Assembly: GCA_016794125.1 (NCBI GenBank)
Contig: JAEUKT010000002.1
Location: 1,031,396 to 1,095,395 of the forward strand
Length of the DNA: 64,000 bases
Direction: 5' to 3'
From: Alphaproteobacteria bacterium
GTDB lineage: Bacteria; Pseudomonadota; Alphaproteobacteria; Micavibrionales; UBA2020
The position numbers and the translations under genes are program-made. Under the pieces are notes generated by a model that was not told the origin of the DNA, did no database searches, and saw only the letters and a list, made by a program, of their open reading frames with translations. The number at the start of each line of letters is the position of its first letter. The stretch's first letter is position 1. Positions 26,759-35,443 of this stretch are shown here, in pieces.

Positions 26759-28108
26759 TCAGTCTTTTTGTGCTTTTTTCAACGGGTTATCGTTGTCACC
26801 CTCGATCAGCGTCAGGTCGGGCGATGATGCGGGCGTGGCCTCGATCTGCATCATGTCGGGCAGTTTCTCGTCGGCATGCAAATGCTGCAGCTTCTGGAAG
26901 TCGCGCGCCGAGGGGATGACGCGGGAAGTATAAGATCCCATCGCCTTGTTGTAATTCTCGACCGCGCCGTTCAGACCCTTGCCGACCTTATCCAGATGGT
27001 TGCTGAAGGTGCAAAGGCGTTTATAAAGCTCCGCCCCCATCTCCGAAATCTCCCGCGCATTGGCGGCGAGTTTTTCCTGCTGCCAGCCATAGGCTACCGC
27101 CTTGAGCAGCGAGATCAGCGTGGTGGGGGATGACGGAATGACTTTCTGATCGACACCCGCTTCCAGCAATCCGGGATCACGCTCCAGCGCAGCGCTGTAA
27201 TAGCTTTCACCGGGCAGGAACATGATGACGAATTCGGGCGTATCGAATTTTTCCCAATAGGCCTTGCTACCCAGCTGCTTGATATGCTCGCGCACATGGC
27301 GGGCATGACGGTCGAGCGCGGCGGCACGGTCGGTTTCGGTCACGCCGTCCTTGATTGAATCCAGATAGGCCTCGATCGGCGCCTTCGCGTCGATGATAAT
27401 CACTTTGCCGCCCGGCAGCTTCACGACCACATCAGGGCGCTGGTTCTCGACGGCGACCTGTTCTTCGTAATGGATACCTTCGACCAGCCCCGCCATTTCC
27501 AGCGTGCGTTTCAGCTGCATTTCGCCCCATTGTCCGCGCGTGGCGGGGGAGCGTAGCGCCTGCACAAGGCTGCCGGTTTCAAGGCGCAATTTATCCTGAT
27601 CGGTCTTCATCGCCTTCAGGTGTTCGCGCAGTTCGCCATAGGCACCGTGGCGTTCTTTTTCCAGCAGCGTCACTTTCTCGTCCATCATCTTCAGCGTATG
27701 GGCGAGGGGGGTGACGGTTTCCTTCATATTCGTGTGTGCTGCGGTCTGCAGCTGCGTGAAACGCTCCTGCGCGATCGATAGGAAGTTTTCGCGGCTGGCG
27801 TTCAGCGCCTCAAGGCTCATCGCCTTGAAGTCCGCCGTCATCTGCGCCTTGGTCGTTTCAATTAGTTTAAGCTGCTGCTGCAGCGCCTCGGCTTCTTTCT
27901 CCAGCTCGCTTTCCAGCTTTGCGGATTTTTGCAGCAATTCGCGGTTCTGGATTTCCAGCGACTCGGCCTTGGCGGCGAGGTGCGTTTCGAGCGTCGAGGT
28001 GCCTTTTCTGAATACGGCAAATCCCAGCAGCAAACCGGCGATCAGCCCAGCTGCTAAAGACATAACATCGAAAACATGTGTCGTGATGTCGAAAGGAGGC
28101 ATGTTCAT
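26759..28108 (-). CDS. rmuC: RmuC family DNA recombination protein
   Basis: A 449-residue protein with an N-terminal membrane anchor (about residues 13-31, FDVMSLAAGLIAGLLLGFAV). A long coiled coil (about 45-180) precedes the RmuC nuclease-like domain. Domain marks: LRSPATRGQWGEMQLKRTLE, YEEQVAVENQRPDVVVKLPG, VIIIDAKAPIEAYL (PD-(D/E)XK-like core), FVIMFLPGESYYSAAL and SPTTLISLLKAVAYGWQQE. RmuC limits inversions at short inverted repeats in E. coli. It stands alone, 58 bp before def in the same direction with no terminator seen between. Confidence 0.94.
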   Translation of the reverse strand: MNMPPFDITTHVFDVMSLAAGLIAGLLLGFAVFRKGTSTLETHLAAKAESLEIQNRELLQKSAKLESELEKEAEALQQQLKLIETTKAQMTADFKAMSLEALNASRENFLSIAQERFTQLQTAAHTNMKETVTPLAHTLKMMDEKVTLLEKERHGAYGELREHLKAMKTDQDKLRLETGSLVQALRSPATRGQWGEMQLKRTLEMAGLVEGIHYEEQVAVENQRPDVVVKLPGGKVIIIDAKAPIEAYLDSIKDGVTETDRAAALDRHARHVREHIKQLGSKAYWEKFDTPEFVIMFLPGESYYSAALERDPGLLEAGVDQKVIPSSPTTLISLLKAVAYGWQQEKLAANAREISEMGAELYKRLCTFSNHLDKVGKGLNGAVENYNKAMGSYTSRVIPSARDFQKLQHLHADEKLPDMMQIEATPASSPDLTLIEGDNDNPLKKAQKD

Positions 28109-28307
28109 GCGCCAAAACTAGTCGGAATACGGGGAGAATCGCAAGGCCGGACTATAGGCCATCAAGAATCGGAATCCTAGGGGGGCGCGAAGAAAAAAAC
28201 AGCAAAGCTATGACAAACCGAAGTCGAATAGCAATAGCGAACAGGTGTTCTATCAATTAAATTAGCTTCTTGCGGTAAGAGGGGAAACAATAAAATACCG
28301 TTCAGGC

Positions 28308-28321
28308 TTGTTATGTAACAA
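28308..28321. promoter_or_regulatory. 6+2+6 inverted repeat before the AAA+ ATPase gene
   Basis: TTGTTA and TAACAA separated by TG lie 36 bp before the ATG at 28358, inside a 249-bp AT-rich spacer divergent from rmuC. It could be an operator or an mRNA leader hairpin. No -35/-10 pair stands out clearly around it. Confidence 0.3.
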
Positions 28322-28357
28322 AGTTACGCAAGCCCATCTTTGCAAGGGGGCACTATC

Positions 28358-29791
28358 ATGGCTGCTGAATTCACCAAACACCTTATCGTTGACCTAAAAA
28401 CAGGCTACGCCTTCGGCATCAAGCTGGATTCGGAAGGCAACTGCAAAGCTGTGCAGCCGCTCAACACCGCCATCGAATCGCTCGACGGCCGTCCGGTCAA
28501 CAAGTTCGGCCCGCTGGTTGGCGCTGCCAACCCCGATAAAGCGCCGACGCTGCCCTATGCGCAAACCACCTATTGCGTCGAAATGACCGCTGACGGCAAG
28601 ACCGGCCAGCTGTTCACGCTCGTCTGGCCGAAAAAAGAAGACGGCGACAAAGGCGTGCTGCCCATCGTCGCGCGCAAGGAAATGCCCGAAAACCTGATGG
28701 AAGCCGGCATCGCCGCGATCCCGAAGGCATTGAAAGACGTCAAAGGCGGCGGCGTGAACGATGAAGAGACGCTGAAAAAGGCGCTCGGCAACATCGACAA
28801 CATGATCGGCCTCGATACCGCCAAGCGCGACATCAAGCAGAACATCGCGGTCGCCCGTTTCAACCAGACCAAAAAAGACCTCGGCCTTTCGACCAAGCCG
28901 ATTTCGCGCCACATGGTCTTCACCGGCAACCCCGGCACGGGCAAAACCACCTTCGCCCGCGAAGTCGCCAAGGTTTATCACGCGCTGGGTTTCATCGATA
29001 AACCTGTCGTTCACGAAGTGAAGCGCGAAGACCTGGTCGCCGGTTTCGTCGGCCAGACCGCGCTGAAGACGAAAGAGCAGATCGAAAAAGCCAAGGGCGG
29101 CATTCTCTTTATCGACGAGGCATACGCCCTGTCGCGCGAAGCGGGCCCCGGCTCTGATTCCAAAGACTTCGGCCGTGAAGCGATCGATACGCTGGTCGCG
29201 GCGATGGAAAACATGCGCGAAGACCTGATCGTGATCGTGGCCGGCTACACCGACCCGATGAAGAAATTCATCGATGCGAACGAAGGCCTGAAATCGCGTT
29301 TCATGACATATATCAATTTCGACGACTACACCATGCCGCAGCTCGGCAAGATCATGGACTTCATGCTCGAAGAACGCGGCTACAAGATGTCGCAGGAAGC
29401 GCGCGAGGTCGCCATGGAAAAGCTGGAGACGGAAGCGAAGCGCGCGAAAAACTCCTTCGGCAACGGCCGTACCGTGCGTAACCTTGTCGAAAAAGCGGAA
29501 AAAGAACTGGCGCTGCGCCTTGAAAACGAAGGCGTGCTGAACAAGACCGGCAATACTCGCACGCCGGAGGAGATGAAAGCGGCGCTGACCACGCTCACGC
29601 TCGCCGACATCAACAAGGTGAACCTGAATGGCCTGACCGCAAAAGGCCCGACGGACCGCCCGATCGGCTTCGACCAGGAACTCAACAAGCCCTTCAGCCG
29701 TGCGGCGAACGACGACCGCGCGTCGCCGAACGGCCTGGAAAGCGTGCCGAAACCCGCTGCCAAAAAACAAGGCAACGGATTCGCGCCGTAA
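28358..29791 (+). CDS. CbxX/CfqX-type AAA+ ATPase
   Basis: A 477-residue AAA+ protein. The ATG at 28358 follows AAGGGGG (28344-28350). Residues about 1-140 are an unrecognised N-terminal domain. The AAA module carries MVFTGNPGTGKTTFAREVAK (Walker A, about 189-196), GGILFIDEAYALSRE (Walker B, about 247-255), EDLIVIVAGYTDPM (sensor 1) and GLKSRFMTYINF (arginine finger region). A C-terminal lid with FGNGRTVRNLVEKAEKE (sensor 2) follows. This is the CbxX/CfqX/EccA group, which includes the red-type rubisco activase, but no rubisco or type VII secretion gene is nearby. The tail is Asn/Lys/Pro-rich. It is followed by a strong terminator, so it is monocistronic. Confidence 0.9.
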   Translation: MAAEFTKHLIVDLKTGYAFGIKLDSEGNCKAVQPLNTAIESLDGRPVNKFGPLVGAANPDKAPTLPYAQTTYCVEMTADGKTGQLFTLVWPKKEDGDKGVLPIVARKEMPENLMEAGIAAIPKALKDVKGGGVNDEETLKKALGNIDNMIGLDTAKRDIKQNIAVARFNQTKKDLGLSTKPISRHMVFTGNPGTGKTTFAREVAKVYHALGFIDKPVVHEVKREDLVAGFVGQTALKTKEQIEKAKGGILFIDEAYALSREAGPGSDSKDFGREAIDTLVAAMENMREDLIVIVAGYTDPMKKFIDANEGLKSRFMTYINFDDYTMPQLGKIMDFMLEERGYKMSQEAREVAMEKLETEAKRAKNSFGNGRTVRNLVEKAEKELALRLENEGVLNKTGNTRTPEEMKAALTTLTLADINKVNLNGLTAKGPTDRPIGFDQELNKPFSRAANDDRASPNGLESVPKPAAKKQGNGFAP

Positions 29792-29812
29792 TATCAAAGG
29801 TATAAAGATCAG

Positions 29813-29839
29813 GGGCGGTCCGGTCGGGCCGCCCTTTTT
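29813..29839 (+). terminator. Rho-independent terminator of the AAA+ gene
   Basis: A GC-rich hairpin (GGGCGGTCC pairing with GGGCCGCCC, 29813-29834, one G-U pair) is followed by TTTTT (29835-29839), 21 bp past the stop codon. Confidence 0.9.
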
Positions 29840-29871
29840 CTTTGTGCCAAATCCTTGCGGTATTATGGGGA

Positions 29872-29891
29872 ATAGGGTTGAGAATCCCTAT
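29872..29891. promoter_or_regulatory. Inverted repeat upstream of cysD
   Basis: ATAGGG (29872-29877) and CCCTAT (29886-29891) form a perfect inverted repeat with 8 nt between, 52 bp before the cysD ATG. A weak promoter-like pair overlaps it (TTGAGA 29878-29883, TACTTT 29901-29906, 17-bp spacing). It would be a sensible operator position for a sulfur-responsive regulator, but this is inference. Confidence 0.35.
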
Positions 29892-29942
29892 ATATCCTGC
29901 TACTTTCCGCCGCAGCAGAGTCATTTAATATAAAGGCGCGTT

Positions 29943-30746
29943 ATGCAGCAGCAGGATTATCTCGACGACCTCGAATCCAAAACCATCTACATCCTCCGCG
30001 AGGCCTATAACCGCATCAAGCCGCTCGGCATGCTGTGGTCTATCGGCAAGGATTCAACCGCGCTGCTGTGGATGATCCGCAAGGCTTTCTTCGGCAAGAT
30101 CCCGTTCCCGATGATCCAGCTGGATACCAACATGGAACTGCAGGAGGTCTATGATTTCCGCGACATGCTGATCAAGGAATGGGGTTTCGAATTCCACGCC
30201 GAAATGTGCCCGCCCGAAGAAGACATGGACCAGACCCTGCCGCCCGCGACGCGCGCAGCGTCCCGCAAGACGGAAGGGCTCAAGAACCTGATGACCCGCG
30301 ACAAATACAAGGGCATCATCGTCGGCATCCGCCGCGACGAACAATCGATGCGCGCGAAGGAACGCGTGTTCAGCCCGCGCAGCTTCGACGGCGTGTGGGA
30401 TTACAAGGACCAGCCCGCCGAATTCTGGGATCAGTACAAAACCGAATTCCCCGAAGGCACCCATGTGCGGATCCATCCGATCCTGCATTGGCGCGAAATC
30501 GACATCTGGCGCTATACGCTGCGCGAAAACATTCCCTATGTGCCGCTGTACCTGTCGCAAAACGGCATGCGTTACCGCTCGCTTGGTGAAAAAAACATCA
30601 CCACGCCGATCCAGAGCAACGCGTCCAGCCTTGAAGAAATCATCGCGGAACTGGAGACGACGAAATCGTCGGAACGCGCCGGCCGCACGATGGATCATGA
30701 TTCCGAAGACAGCTTCGAGCGCCTGCGCCGCAGCGGATATATGTAA
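29943..30746 (+). CDS. cysD: Sulfate adenylyltransferase subunit 2
   Basis: The small subunit of ATP sulfurylase, which forms APS from sulfate and ATP. 267 residues. It is a PP-loop enzyme: the signature SIGKDSTALLWMIRKAF is at residues about 30-46. Other family blocks are FPMIQLDTNMELQEVYDFRD, GIIVGIRRDEQSMRAKERVF and VRIHPILHWREIDIWRY. The C-terminus ends in the usual ERAGRTMDHDSEDSFERLRR. The gene is 12 bp from the cysNC start, forming a cysD-cysNC-cysQ operon. Confidence 0.97.
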   Translation: MQQQDYLDDLESKTIYILREAYNRIKPLGMLWSIGKDSTALLWMIRKAFFGKIPFPMIQLDTNMELQEVYDFRDMLIKEWGFEFHAEMCPPEEDMDQTLPPATRAASRKTEGLKNLMTRDKYKGIIVGIRRDEQSMRAKERVFSPRSFDGVWDYKDQPAEFWDQYKTEFPEGTHVRIHPILHWREIDIWRYTLRENIPYVPLYLSQNGMRYRSLGEKNITTPIQSNASSLEEIIAELETTKSSERAGRTMDHDSEDSFERLRRSGYM

Positions 30747-30758
30747 GGATTGAAAACA

Positions 30759-32657
30759 ATGTCATTCGATAAACTGCAAAAACTCGGCGTTGTGATCGTC
30801 GGCCATGTCGACCACGGCAAATCCACCCTGATCGGGCGCCTGCTGCACGATACCGGCAGCTTCATGGACGGCAAGCTGGAAGAATTAAAAGCCGTCTGCG
30901 AACGCCGCAACGTGCCCTTCGAATGGTCGTTCCTGCTCGATGCGTTCCAGGCGGAGCGCGATCAGGCCGTGACGATTGACACCACGCAAATCTGGTTCAA
31001 GACGAAAAAACGCAACTGCGTCATCATCGACGCGCCCGGCCACCGCGAATTCCTGAAGAACATGATTTCAGGCGCGGCTTTCGCCGATGCCGCGATCCTT
31101 GTGGTCGATGCGAAAGAAGGCGTGAAGGAACAGACGAAACGCCACGCATACCTGCTCCACCTGCTGGGCCTGCAGCAGATCCTTGTCGTCATCAACAAAA
31201 TGGATCTGGTCGATTATTCCGAAACGCGCTTCCGCGAAGTATCGGCGGAAATCACCGCTTATCTGGCGGGCATCAACGTCAAGCCGCATTCGATCATCCC
31301 GATCGCCGCGCGCAACGGCGAAAACATCGCGGCGCGCGCCGACAGCATGACGTGGCACAAGGGCCGCATCCTGCTCGAAACGCTCGACACGTTTGAACCT
31401 GTCGCCGCCCCTGTGGAACGCGCGCTGCGTTTCCCCGTGCAGGACGTCTATCGCTGGGATGAAACCCGCATCATCGCGGGCCGCATTGAATCGGGCGTTA
31501 TCCGCAAGGGTGACGTGCTGACTTTCTCCCCCTCCAACCGTCAGGCGACCGTGGTTTCCATCGAAAAATGGAATTCGCCGTCGGAAATCCTGTCGGCGCA
31601 GGCAGGTGACAGCATCGGCATCACGCTCGACCAGCCTATTTTCGTCGCGCGCGGCGATGTGGCCAGCCACGAGCAAAAAGCTCCCGTGCTGTCGAACGTC
31701 TTCCGCGCCAACGTATTTTGGCTCGGCAAGAAACCGCTCAAGGTCGGCAACCATTACAAGATCAAGCTTGCGACCTATGAAGCGACCGTGCTGGTGCAAA
31801 GCATAGACCGCGTGATTAACACCGACGACTTGTCGCGCAGCGAAAAAGACACCGTCGAGATCAACGAAATGGCCGAAGTCACCTTCCGCAGCCGCGAAGT
31901 GCTGGCGCTCGACAGCTATCAGGACAGCCTGAAAATGGGCCGCGTCGTGATCGTCGAAAATCACGATGTTGTCGGCGGCGGCATCATCGGCTCGGAAGGC
32001 CTGATCGACCAGCGCCAGCTGCTGGCGAAGCCGCGCGAAAACATCCACGCGGTTGATCATATGCTGACCAATGTCGCGCGCACCGCGCGCAACGGGCACA
32101 AGGGCGCGGTGATCTGGCTGACCGGCCTTTCCGGTTCGGGCAAATCGACGCTCGCCATGCGTGTCGAACATGCGCTATTTAACCGCGGCATGCAGACTTA
32201 CGTGCTGGACGGCGACAACGTGCGCAAGGGCCTCTGCGCGGATCTCGGCTTCTCGCCCGAAGAACGCACGGAAAACATCCGCCGGATCGGCCATGTGGCC
32301 GCGCTGATGGGCGATGCGGGGCTGATCTCGATCACCGCCTTTATCTCCCCCTACCGCGCCGACCGCCGCAAGGCGCGTGAGGCTGCGGGCGACCTGTTCC
32401 ATGAAATCTATGTGAAGGCCGACCTTTCCACCTGCGAAAAGCGCGACCCGAAAGGCCTTTATAAAAAGGCGCGCAAGGGCGAGATCAAGGACTTCACCGG
32501 CATTTCCTCGCCTTATGAAGAGCCCGAAAATGCCGATCTCGTCGTCGATACGTCGGCGCAGGGCATCGATGCCTGCGTCGAAATGATCGTCGATTATATC
32601 CTGCAGCGTACGCAGGCGGGTCACGGCAACGTCACCAGCATCGCGGCAAGGAAATAA
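30759..32657 (+). CDS. cysNC: Bifunctional sulfate adenylyltransferase subunit 1 / APS kinase
   Basis: A 632-residue CysN-CysC fusion (NodQ type). ATG at 30759 has AAGGA 9 nt upstream; the TTG at 30750 does not. The CysN GTPase half shows [18 protein letters not shown] (G1), [14 protein letters not shown] (G3) and [11 protein letters not shown] (G4), then EF-Tu-like beta barrels. The CysC half starts near residue 440 with [20 protein letters not shown] (P-loop), then [18 protein letters not shown] and [13 protein letters not shown]. Together with CysD it makes APS and then PAPS, for reductive assimilation or sulfation. Confidence 0.97.
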   Translation: MSFDKLQKLGVVIVGHVDHGKSTLIGRLLHDTGSFMDGKLEELKAVCERRNVPFEWSFLLDAFQAERDQAVTIDTTQIWFKTKKRNCVIIDAPGHREFLKNMISGAAFADAAILVVDAKEGVKEQTKRHAYLLHLLGLQQILVVINKMDLVDYSETRFREVSAEITAYLAGINVKPHSIIPIAARNGENIAARADSMTWHKGRILLETLDTFEPVAAPVERALRFPVQDVYRWDETRIIAGRIESGVIRKGDVLTFSPSNRQATVVSIEKWNSPSEILSAQAGDSIGITLDQPIFVARGDVASHEQKAPVLSNVFRANVFWLGKKPLKVGNHYKIKLATYEATVLVQSIDRVINTDDLSRSEKDTVEINEMAEVTFRSREVLALDSYQDSLKMGRVVIVENHDVVGGGIIGSEGLIDQRQLLAKPRENIHAVDHMLTNVARTARNGHKGAVIWLTGLSGSGKSTLAMRVEHALFNRGMQTYVLDGDNVRKGLCADLGFSPEERTENIRRIGHVAALMGDAGLISITAFISPYRADRRKAREAAGDLFHEIYVKADLSTCEKRDPKGLYKKARKGEIKDFTGISSPYEEPENADLVVDTSAQGIDACVEMIVDYILQRTQAGHGNVTSIAARK

Positions 32658-32662
32658 ATAGA

Positions 32663-33430
32663 ATGGATTACCTCGACCTCGCGCGGCAACTGATCCCTGT
32701 CGTCCGTGCTGCCGGTGATATCGAACTCAAATATTACCGTGAAGGCGCGGAAGTGATCGACAAGGCCGACGGATCGCCCGTCACGCTCGCCGATCAGGAA
32801 GCCGAAGCGCTGATTGTCGAGGCTCTGAAAAAAATTGCGCCGCAGATCCCGATGGTGGGCGAGGAATCCGTGGCCGGCGGCACGATCCCCGATATTTCGT
32901 CAGGCACGTTCTTCCTTGTCGATCCGCTGGACGGCACCAAGGAATTCATCACTGGCGGCGGCGATTTTACCGTCAATATCGGCCTGATGGTCGATTTCAA
33001 GCCTGTGATGGGCATTATCTTCGCGCCTGTATCCGGCGAGCTGTATTACGGCGCGGCAGGCGAAGCCTTCATGAGCGTGAACGGCGGCGCAGAGGAAAAA
33101 ATCAGCGTGCGTAAGCCGCCCGCCGAAGGCATCACGGTCGTCGCATCGAAACGCCACGGCGACCCCGAGCGACTCAACGAATTCCTGAAGGATAAAAAAG
33201 TAGGCGCGCTGTTCAACCGCTCCAGCTCGCTGAAATTCTGCGCGCTGGCGGCGGGGCAGGCGGATTATTATCCACGACTTGGTCCCACTTCCGAATGGGA
33301 CACGGCGGCAGGGGAGGCGATTTTGCGCGCGGCCGGCGGCGAGGTCACGATGATCGACGGATCGCCCTTCGTCTATGGCAAGGCCGACAAAAAATTTCTG
33401 AACCCCGAATTCGTCGCATTTATTCCCTGA
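32663..33430 (+). CDS. cysQ: 3'(2'),5'-bisphosphate nucleotidase CysQ
   Basis: An inositol-monophosphatase superfamily enzyme that hydrolyses PAP, a by-product of PAPS use. 255 residues. Metal-binding motifs: MVGEESVAG (first Glu), VDPLDGTKEFITGGGDFTVN (second motif) and SEWDTAAGEAILRAAGG (third motif). It starts 5 bp after the cysNC stop, so it is in the same operon, which makes metabolic sense. Confidence 0.95.
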   Translation: MDYLDLARQLIPVVRAAGDIELKYYREGAEVIDKADGSPVTLADQEAEALIVEALKKIAPQIPMVGEESVAGGTIPDISSGTFFLVDPLDGTKEFITGGGDFTVNIGLMVDFKPVMGIIFAPVSGELYYGAAGEAFMSVNGGAEEKISVRKPPAEGITVVASKRHGDPERLNEFLKDKKVGALFNRSSSLKFCALAAGQADYYPRLGPTSEWDTAAGEAILRAAGGEVTMIDGSPFVYGKADKKFLNPEFVAFIP

Positions 33431-33468
33431 TGTGCATACAAGAGTATGTTTGACACGCGCTAATTTTA

Positions 33469-33505
33469 CCTCCCCTTCATTTACCAGCCTTAAAATAAGG
33501 GGAGG
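33469..33505 (+). promoter_or_regulatory. Hairpin that would sequester the ribosome-binding site of gene 33517
   Basis: CCTCCCCTT (33469-33477) is the exact reverse complement of AAGGGGAGG (33497-33505). The right arm contains the Shine-Dalgarno sequence (GGAGG within 33501-33505, extended by GGG) of the gene starting at 33517. If transcription starts upstream of 33469, for example by read-through from cysQ, this 9-bp, 19-nt-loop hairpin would block translation. Confidence 0.5.
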
Positions 33506-33516
33506 GGGAATCTGCC

Positions 33517-34746
33517 ATGTCGATGGGCCAGCACGAAGTGCCGCAGGATAATTTCGACGATATCATCGCCGAAAAATCCGTGGTGGCGCACACACTGGAC
33601 CTGAAAACCGTATTGCCCGATCTTTTTATCAACACGCAGCGCGTGCCGCGTCTGGTGGCACAGGCATGGCGCGCCGCTGCCGATTCCGCGCTGGATGAAA
33701 CACCGGGAGTTTACACCTATCGCGGCGGCACATTGATCGATATCGCGTTTTTCTTGTTGCCGGCGGCGGCAGCGCGTGTGCGGTTGCGTGATATCGGCCA
33801 GTCTCTCGCGGCGTCGGTCAGCCCGCCGCATGATAAGCATAAAGCCGATATGGCAGCGCCCGCCGCGAAAACATCCGCCAGAGTCCTGCTGATGAAGGAA
33901 CTGGTCGCGCAGATGGAAAGCGAAATCCACAAGCTGAACCGCGAAGGCCTCGGCCAGAATCCCGGCGATGAAATGGTGCGGCTGTGGGCCGCGCGCGCGA
34001 TGCACGACATGTATCACAGCCGCCGCAATATCCCGCTGCTGCCGCAGATGATGGACATGGTCGCGCAGTCGGATATTTCCTATGTGCCGTTCTTCGACGG
34101 TGAAACGGCGGCAATCGGCGGCGCTTGCTGCGGCATCGCCAGCCCCGTCCCGCCCGACAAATACAACACCGGTGAAATCATGCGTCAGGACCTTGCCATG
34201 CTGTTTGGCGCGGCCGTGCAGGTTTATTACCTGCGCTCGCGCCTTCAGGAATCCAGCATCATCGTGCCACTGCGCCTGCAGACGGCGGCGGAATTCGACG
34301 TGGCGCAGCTTTACACCGGTTTCCTTGCGCGCGTCGCGCCGGATGTGGCCGCCAGCCTGATGGTCGAGGTATCGGGGCTGCCTGCCGAAAACGCGCCGCA
34401 GGCTGTGGCGGAAAGCATCAACGCGATTTCAAACGGCGTGCGTTCCTGCCTGCTGGATATGGCGACGGATCACAACGGATGTGGCGTGCTGCGCAATCCG
34501 CTCGCGCAGTTTCCCGTGCTCCATGGCTGCGGCTTTTCGCTGAAAGGCGCGGCGTCCGGCAACTGGCACCGTGCCGCGAAAAATTTTGTCGCCTACTATC
34601 GCGATCTGGGGCTGAAGACTTATATCAAGGATGTTTCGGTGCCTGCGGATATCGAGGCGGCCAAAACCATCGGATTTACATACATCATTGGCGATGCGCT
34701 GGGGCAGGCGCAGCGGATACCCATGCTTGCAAATAAAAGCATTTGA
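33517..34746 (+). CDS. Protein of unknown function, possible degenerate EAL-like domain
   Basis: A 409-residue soluble protein. A very strong SD (GGGGAGGGGG at 33499-33508) is 8 nt before the ATG. Residues 1-110 are unrecognised. A helical linker follows (about 125-190). Residues about 225-405 have the rhythm of an EAL phosphodiesterase barrel: IIVPLRLQTAAEF, SLMVEVSGLPAENAPQAVAE, FPVLHGCGFSLKGAASG and AAKTIGFTYIIGDALGQ. The EAL triplet and most metal ligands are not visible, so any relationship implies loss of c-di-GMP hydrolysis. It is 58 bp upstream of the tetR start and may be unrelated to the efflux operon. Confidence 0.7.
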   Translation: MSMGQHEVPQDNFDDIIAEKSVVAHTLDLKTVLPDLFINTQRVPRLVAQAWRAAADSALDETPGVYTYRGGTLIDIAFFLLPAAAARVRLRDIGQSLAASVSPPHDKHKADMAAPAAKTSARVLLMKELVAQMESEIHKLNREGLGQNPGDEMVRLWAARAMHDMYHSRRNIPLLPQMMDMVAQSDISYVPFFDGETAAIGGACCGIASPVPPDKYNTGEIMRQDLAMLFGAAVQVYYLRSRLQESSIIVPLRLQTAAEFDVAQLYTGFLARVAPDVAASLMVEVSGLPAENAPQAVAESINAISNGVRSCLLDMATDHNGCGVLRNPLAQFPVLHGCGFSLKGAASGNWHRAAKNFVAYYRDLGLKTYIKDVSVPADIEAAKTIGFTYIIGDALGQAQRIPMLANKSI

Positions 34747-34769
34747 AATCAATCAATTGCATGATTTTC

Positions 34770-34798
34770 TTGACACCCGACCGATCGGTCGGTATTTT
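34770..34798 (+). promoter_or_regulatory. tetR-efflux promoter with embedded 16-bp palindromic operator
   Basis: A consensus -35 TTGACA (34770-34775) and a -10 TATTTT (34793-34798) are exactly 17 bp apart. The spacer contains a perfect 16-bp palindrome CCGACCGATCGGTCGG (34777-34792), a typical TetR-family operator. A TetR dimer here would exclude RNA polymerase, so the regulator should repress itself and the downstream efflux genes. The -10 box ends 6 bp before the tetR ATG, so the transcript should start at or next to the A of that ATG. Confidence 0.8.
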
Positions 34799-34804
34799 AT
34801 CCAC

Positions 34805-35443
34805 ATGTTTAGATGCAAACGCAAAGAATCGCCGACAAGAGACCATCTGGTACAGGCCGCCGCAGGGCTCCTGATGCGCCAGTCTTTTGGCGCGGTCAGC
34901 GTGGATGATATTGCGAGCGCCGCCGGCATCAAAAAGGGCACGTTTTACCACCATTTCAGCTCTAAAACCGACCTTGCGCTCGCCGCCTATGACCATATGT
35001 GGGCGGAGGGCAAACGCGTGCTGGATGCCGCCTTTTCGCCCACGATCCCTGCTGAAAAACGCCTCGGCGTTTATGCCGAAAGCTGCTTTAACTGGCAAAA
35101 AGAACTATATGAAAAAGAAGGGAAAATCTACGGCTGCCCGTTGGCATCTGCAGGTTCCGAACTCGGCGCGCAGGATGAACGCGTGCGCGAAAAGCTGAAG
35201 GAAATTTTCGACGGCCATTGCGCCTATTTCGAAAGCGTGTTGCGCGATCTTCCCGCTTTTGACGGCGTGTCGCGCCCCGAAATCAACAAACGCGCCTGCG
35301 AGATGTTTTCGTACGCGATGGGCATTCTCTATCAGGCCAAGGTCGTCAATGACCCTGCGGTCATCCAGCGCGATCTTCTGGCAGGTCTCAACAGGTTTTT
35401 AATCCCCCTACCGCTTGGTCGGGAAAAGGAAAAGGTATCATGA
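34805..35443 (+). CDS. TetR/AcrR family transcriptional regulator
   Basis: A 212-residue repressor. The N-terminal HTH has LVQAAAGLLMRQSFGAVSVD and then DIASAAGIKKGTFYHHFSSK (recognition helix). The C-terminal ligand domain contains two cysteines of interest (ESCFNWQ, YGCPLAS), as in AcrR/NemR-like regulators. ATG at 34805 is chosen because it begins the domain and lies at the predicted transcription start; in-frame upstream codons would extend it through the promoter. The stop overlaps the adaptor gene start (ATGA), making it the first gene of the efflux operon. Confidence 0.92.
   Translation: MFRCKRKESPTRDHLVQAAAGLLMRQSFGAVSVDDIASAAGIKKGTFYHHFSSKTDLALAAYDHMWAEGKRVLDAAFSPTIPAEKRLGVYAESCFNWQKELYEKEGKIYGCPLASAGSELGAQDERVREKLKEIFDGHCAYFESVLRDLPAFDGVSRPEINKRACEMFSYAMGILYQAKVVNDPAVIQRDLLAGLNRFLIPLPLGREKEKVS

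Noticed and set aside
34631-34804. Upstream extension of TetR
   Set aside because: It would run through the end of the preceding gene and the -35/operator/-10 elements. The HTH domain begins just after the ATG at 34805.
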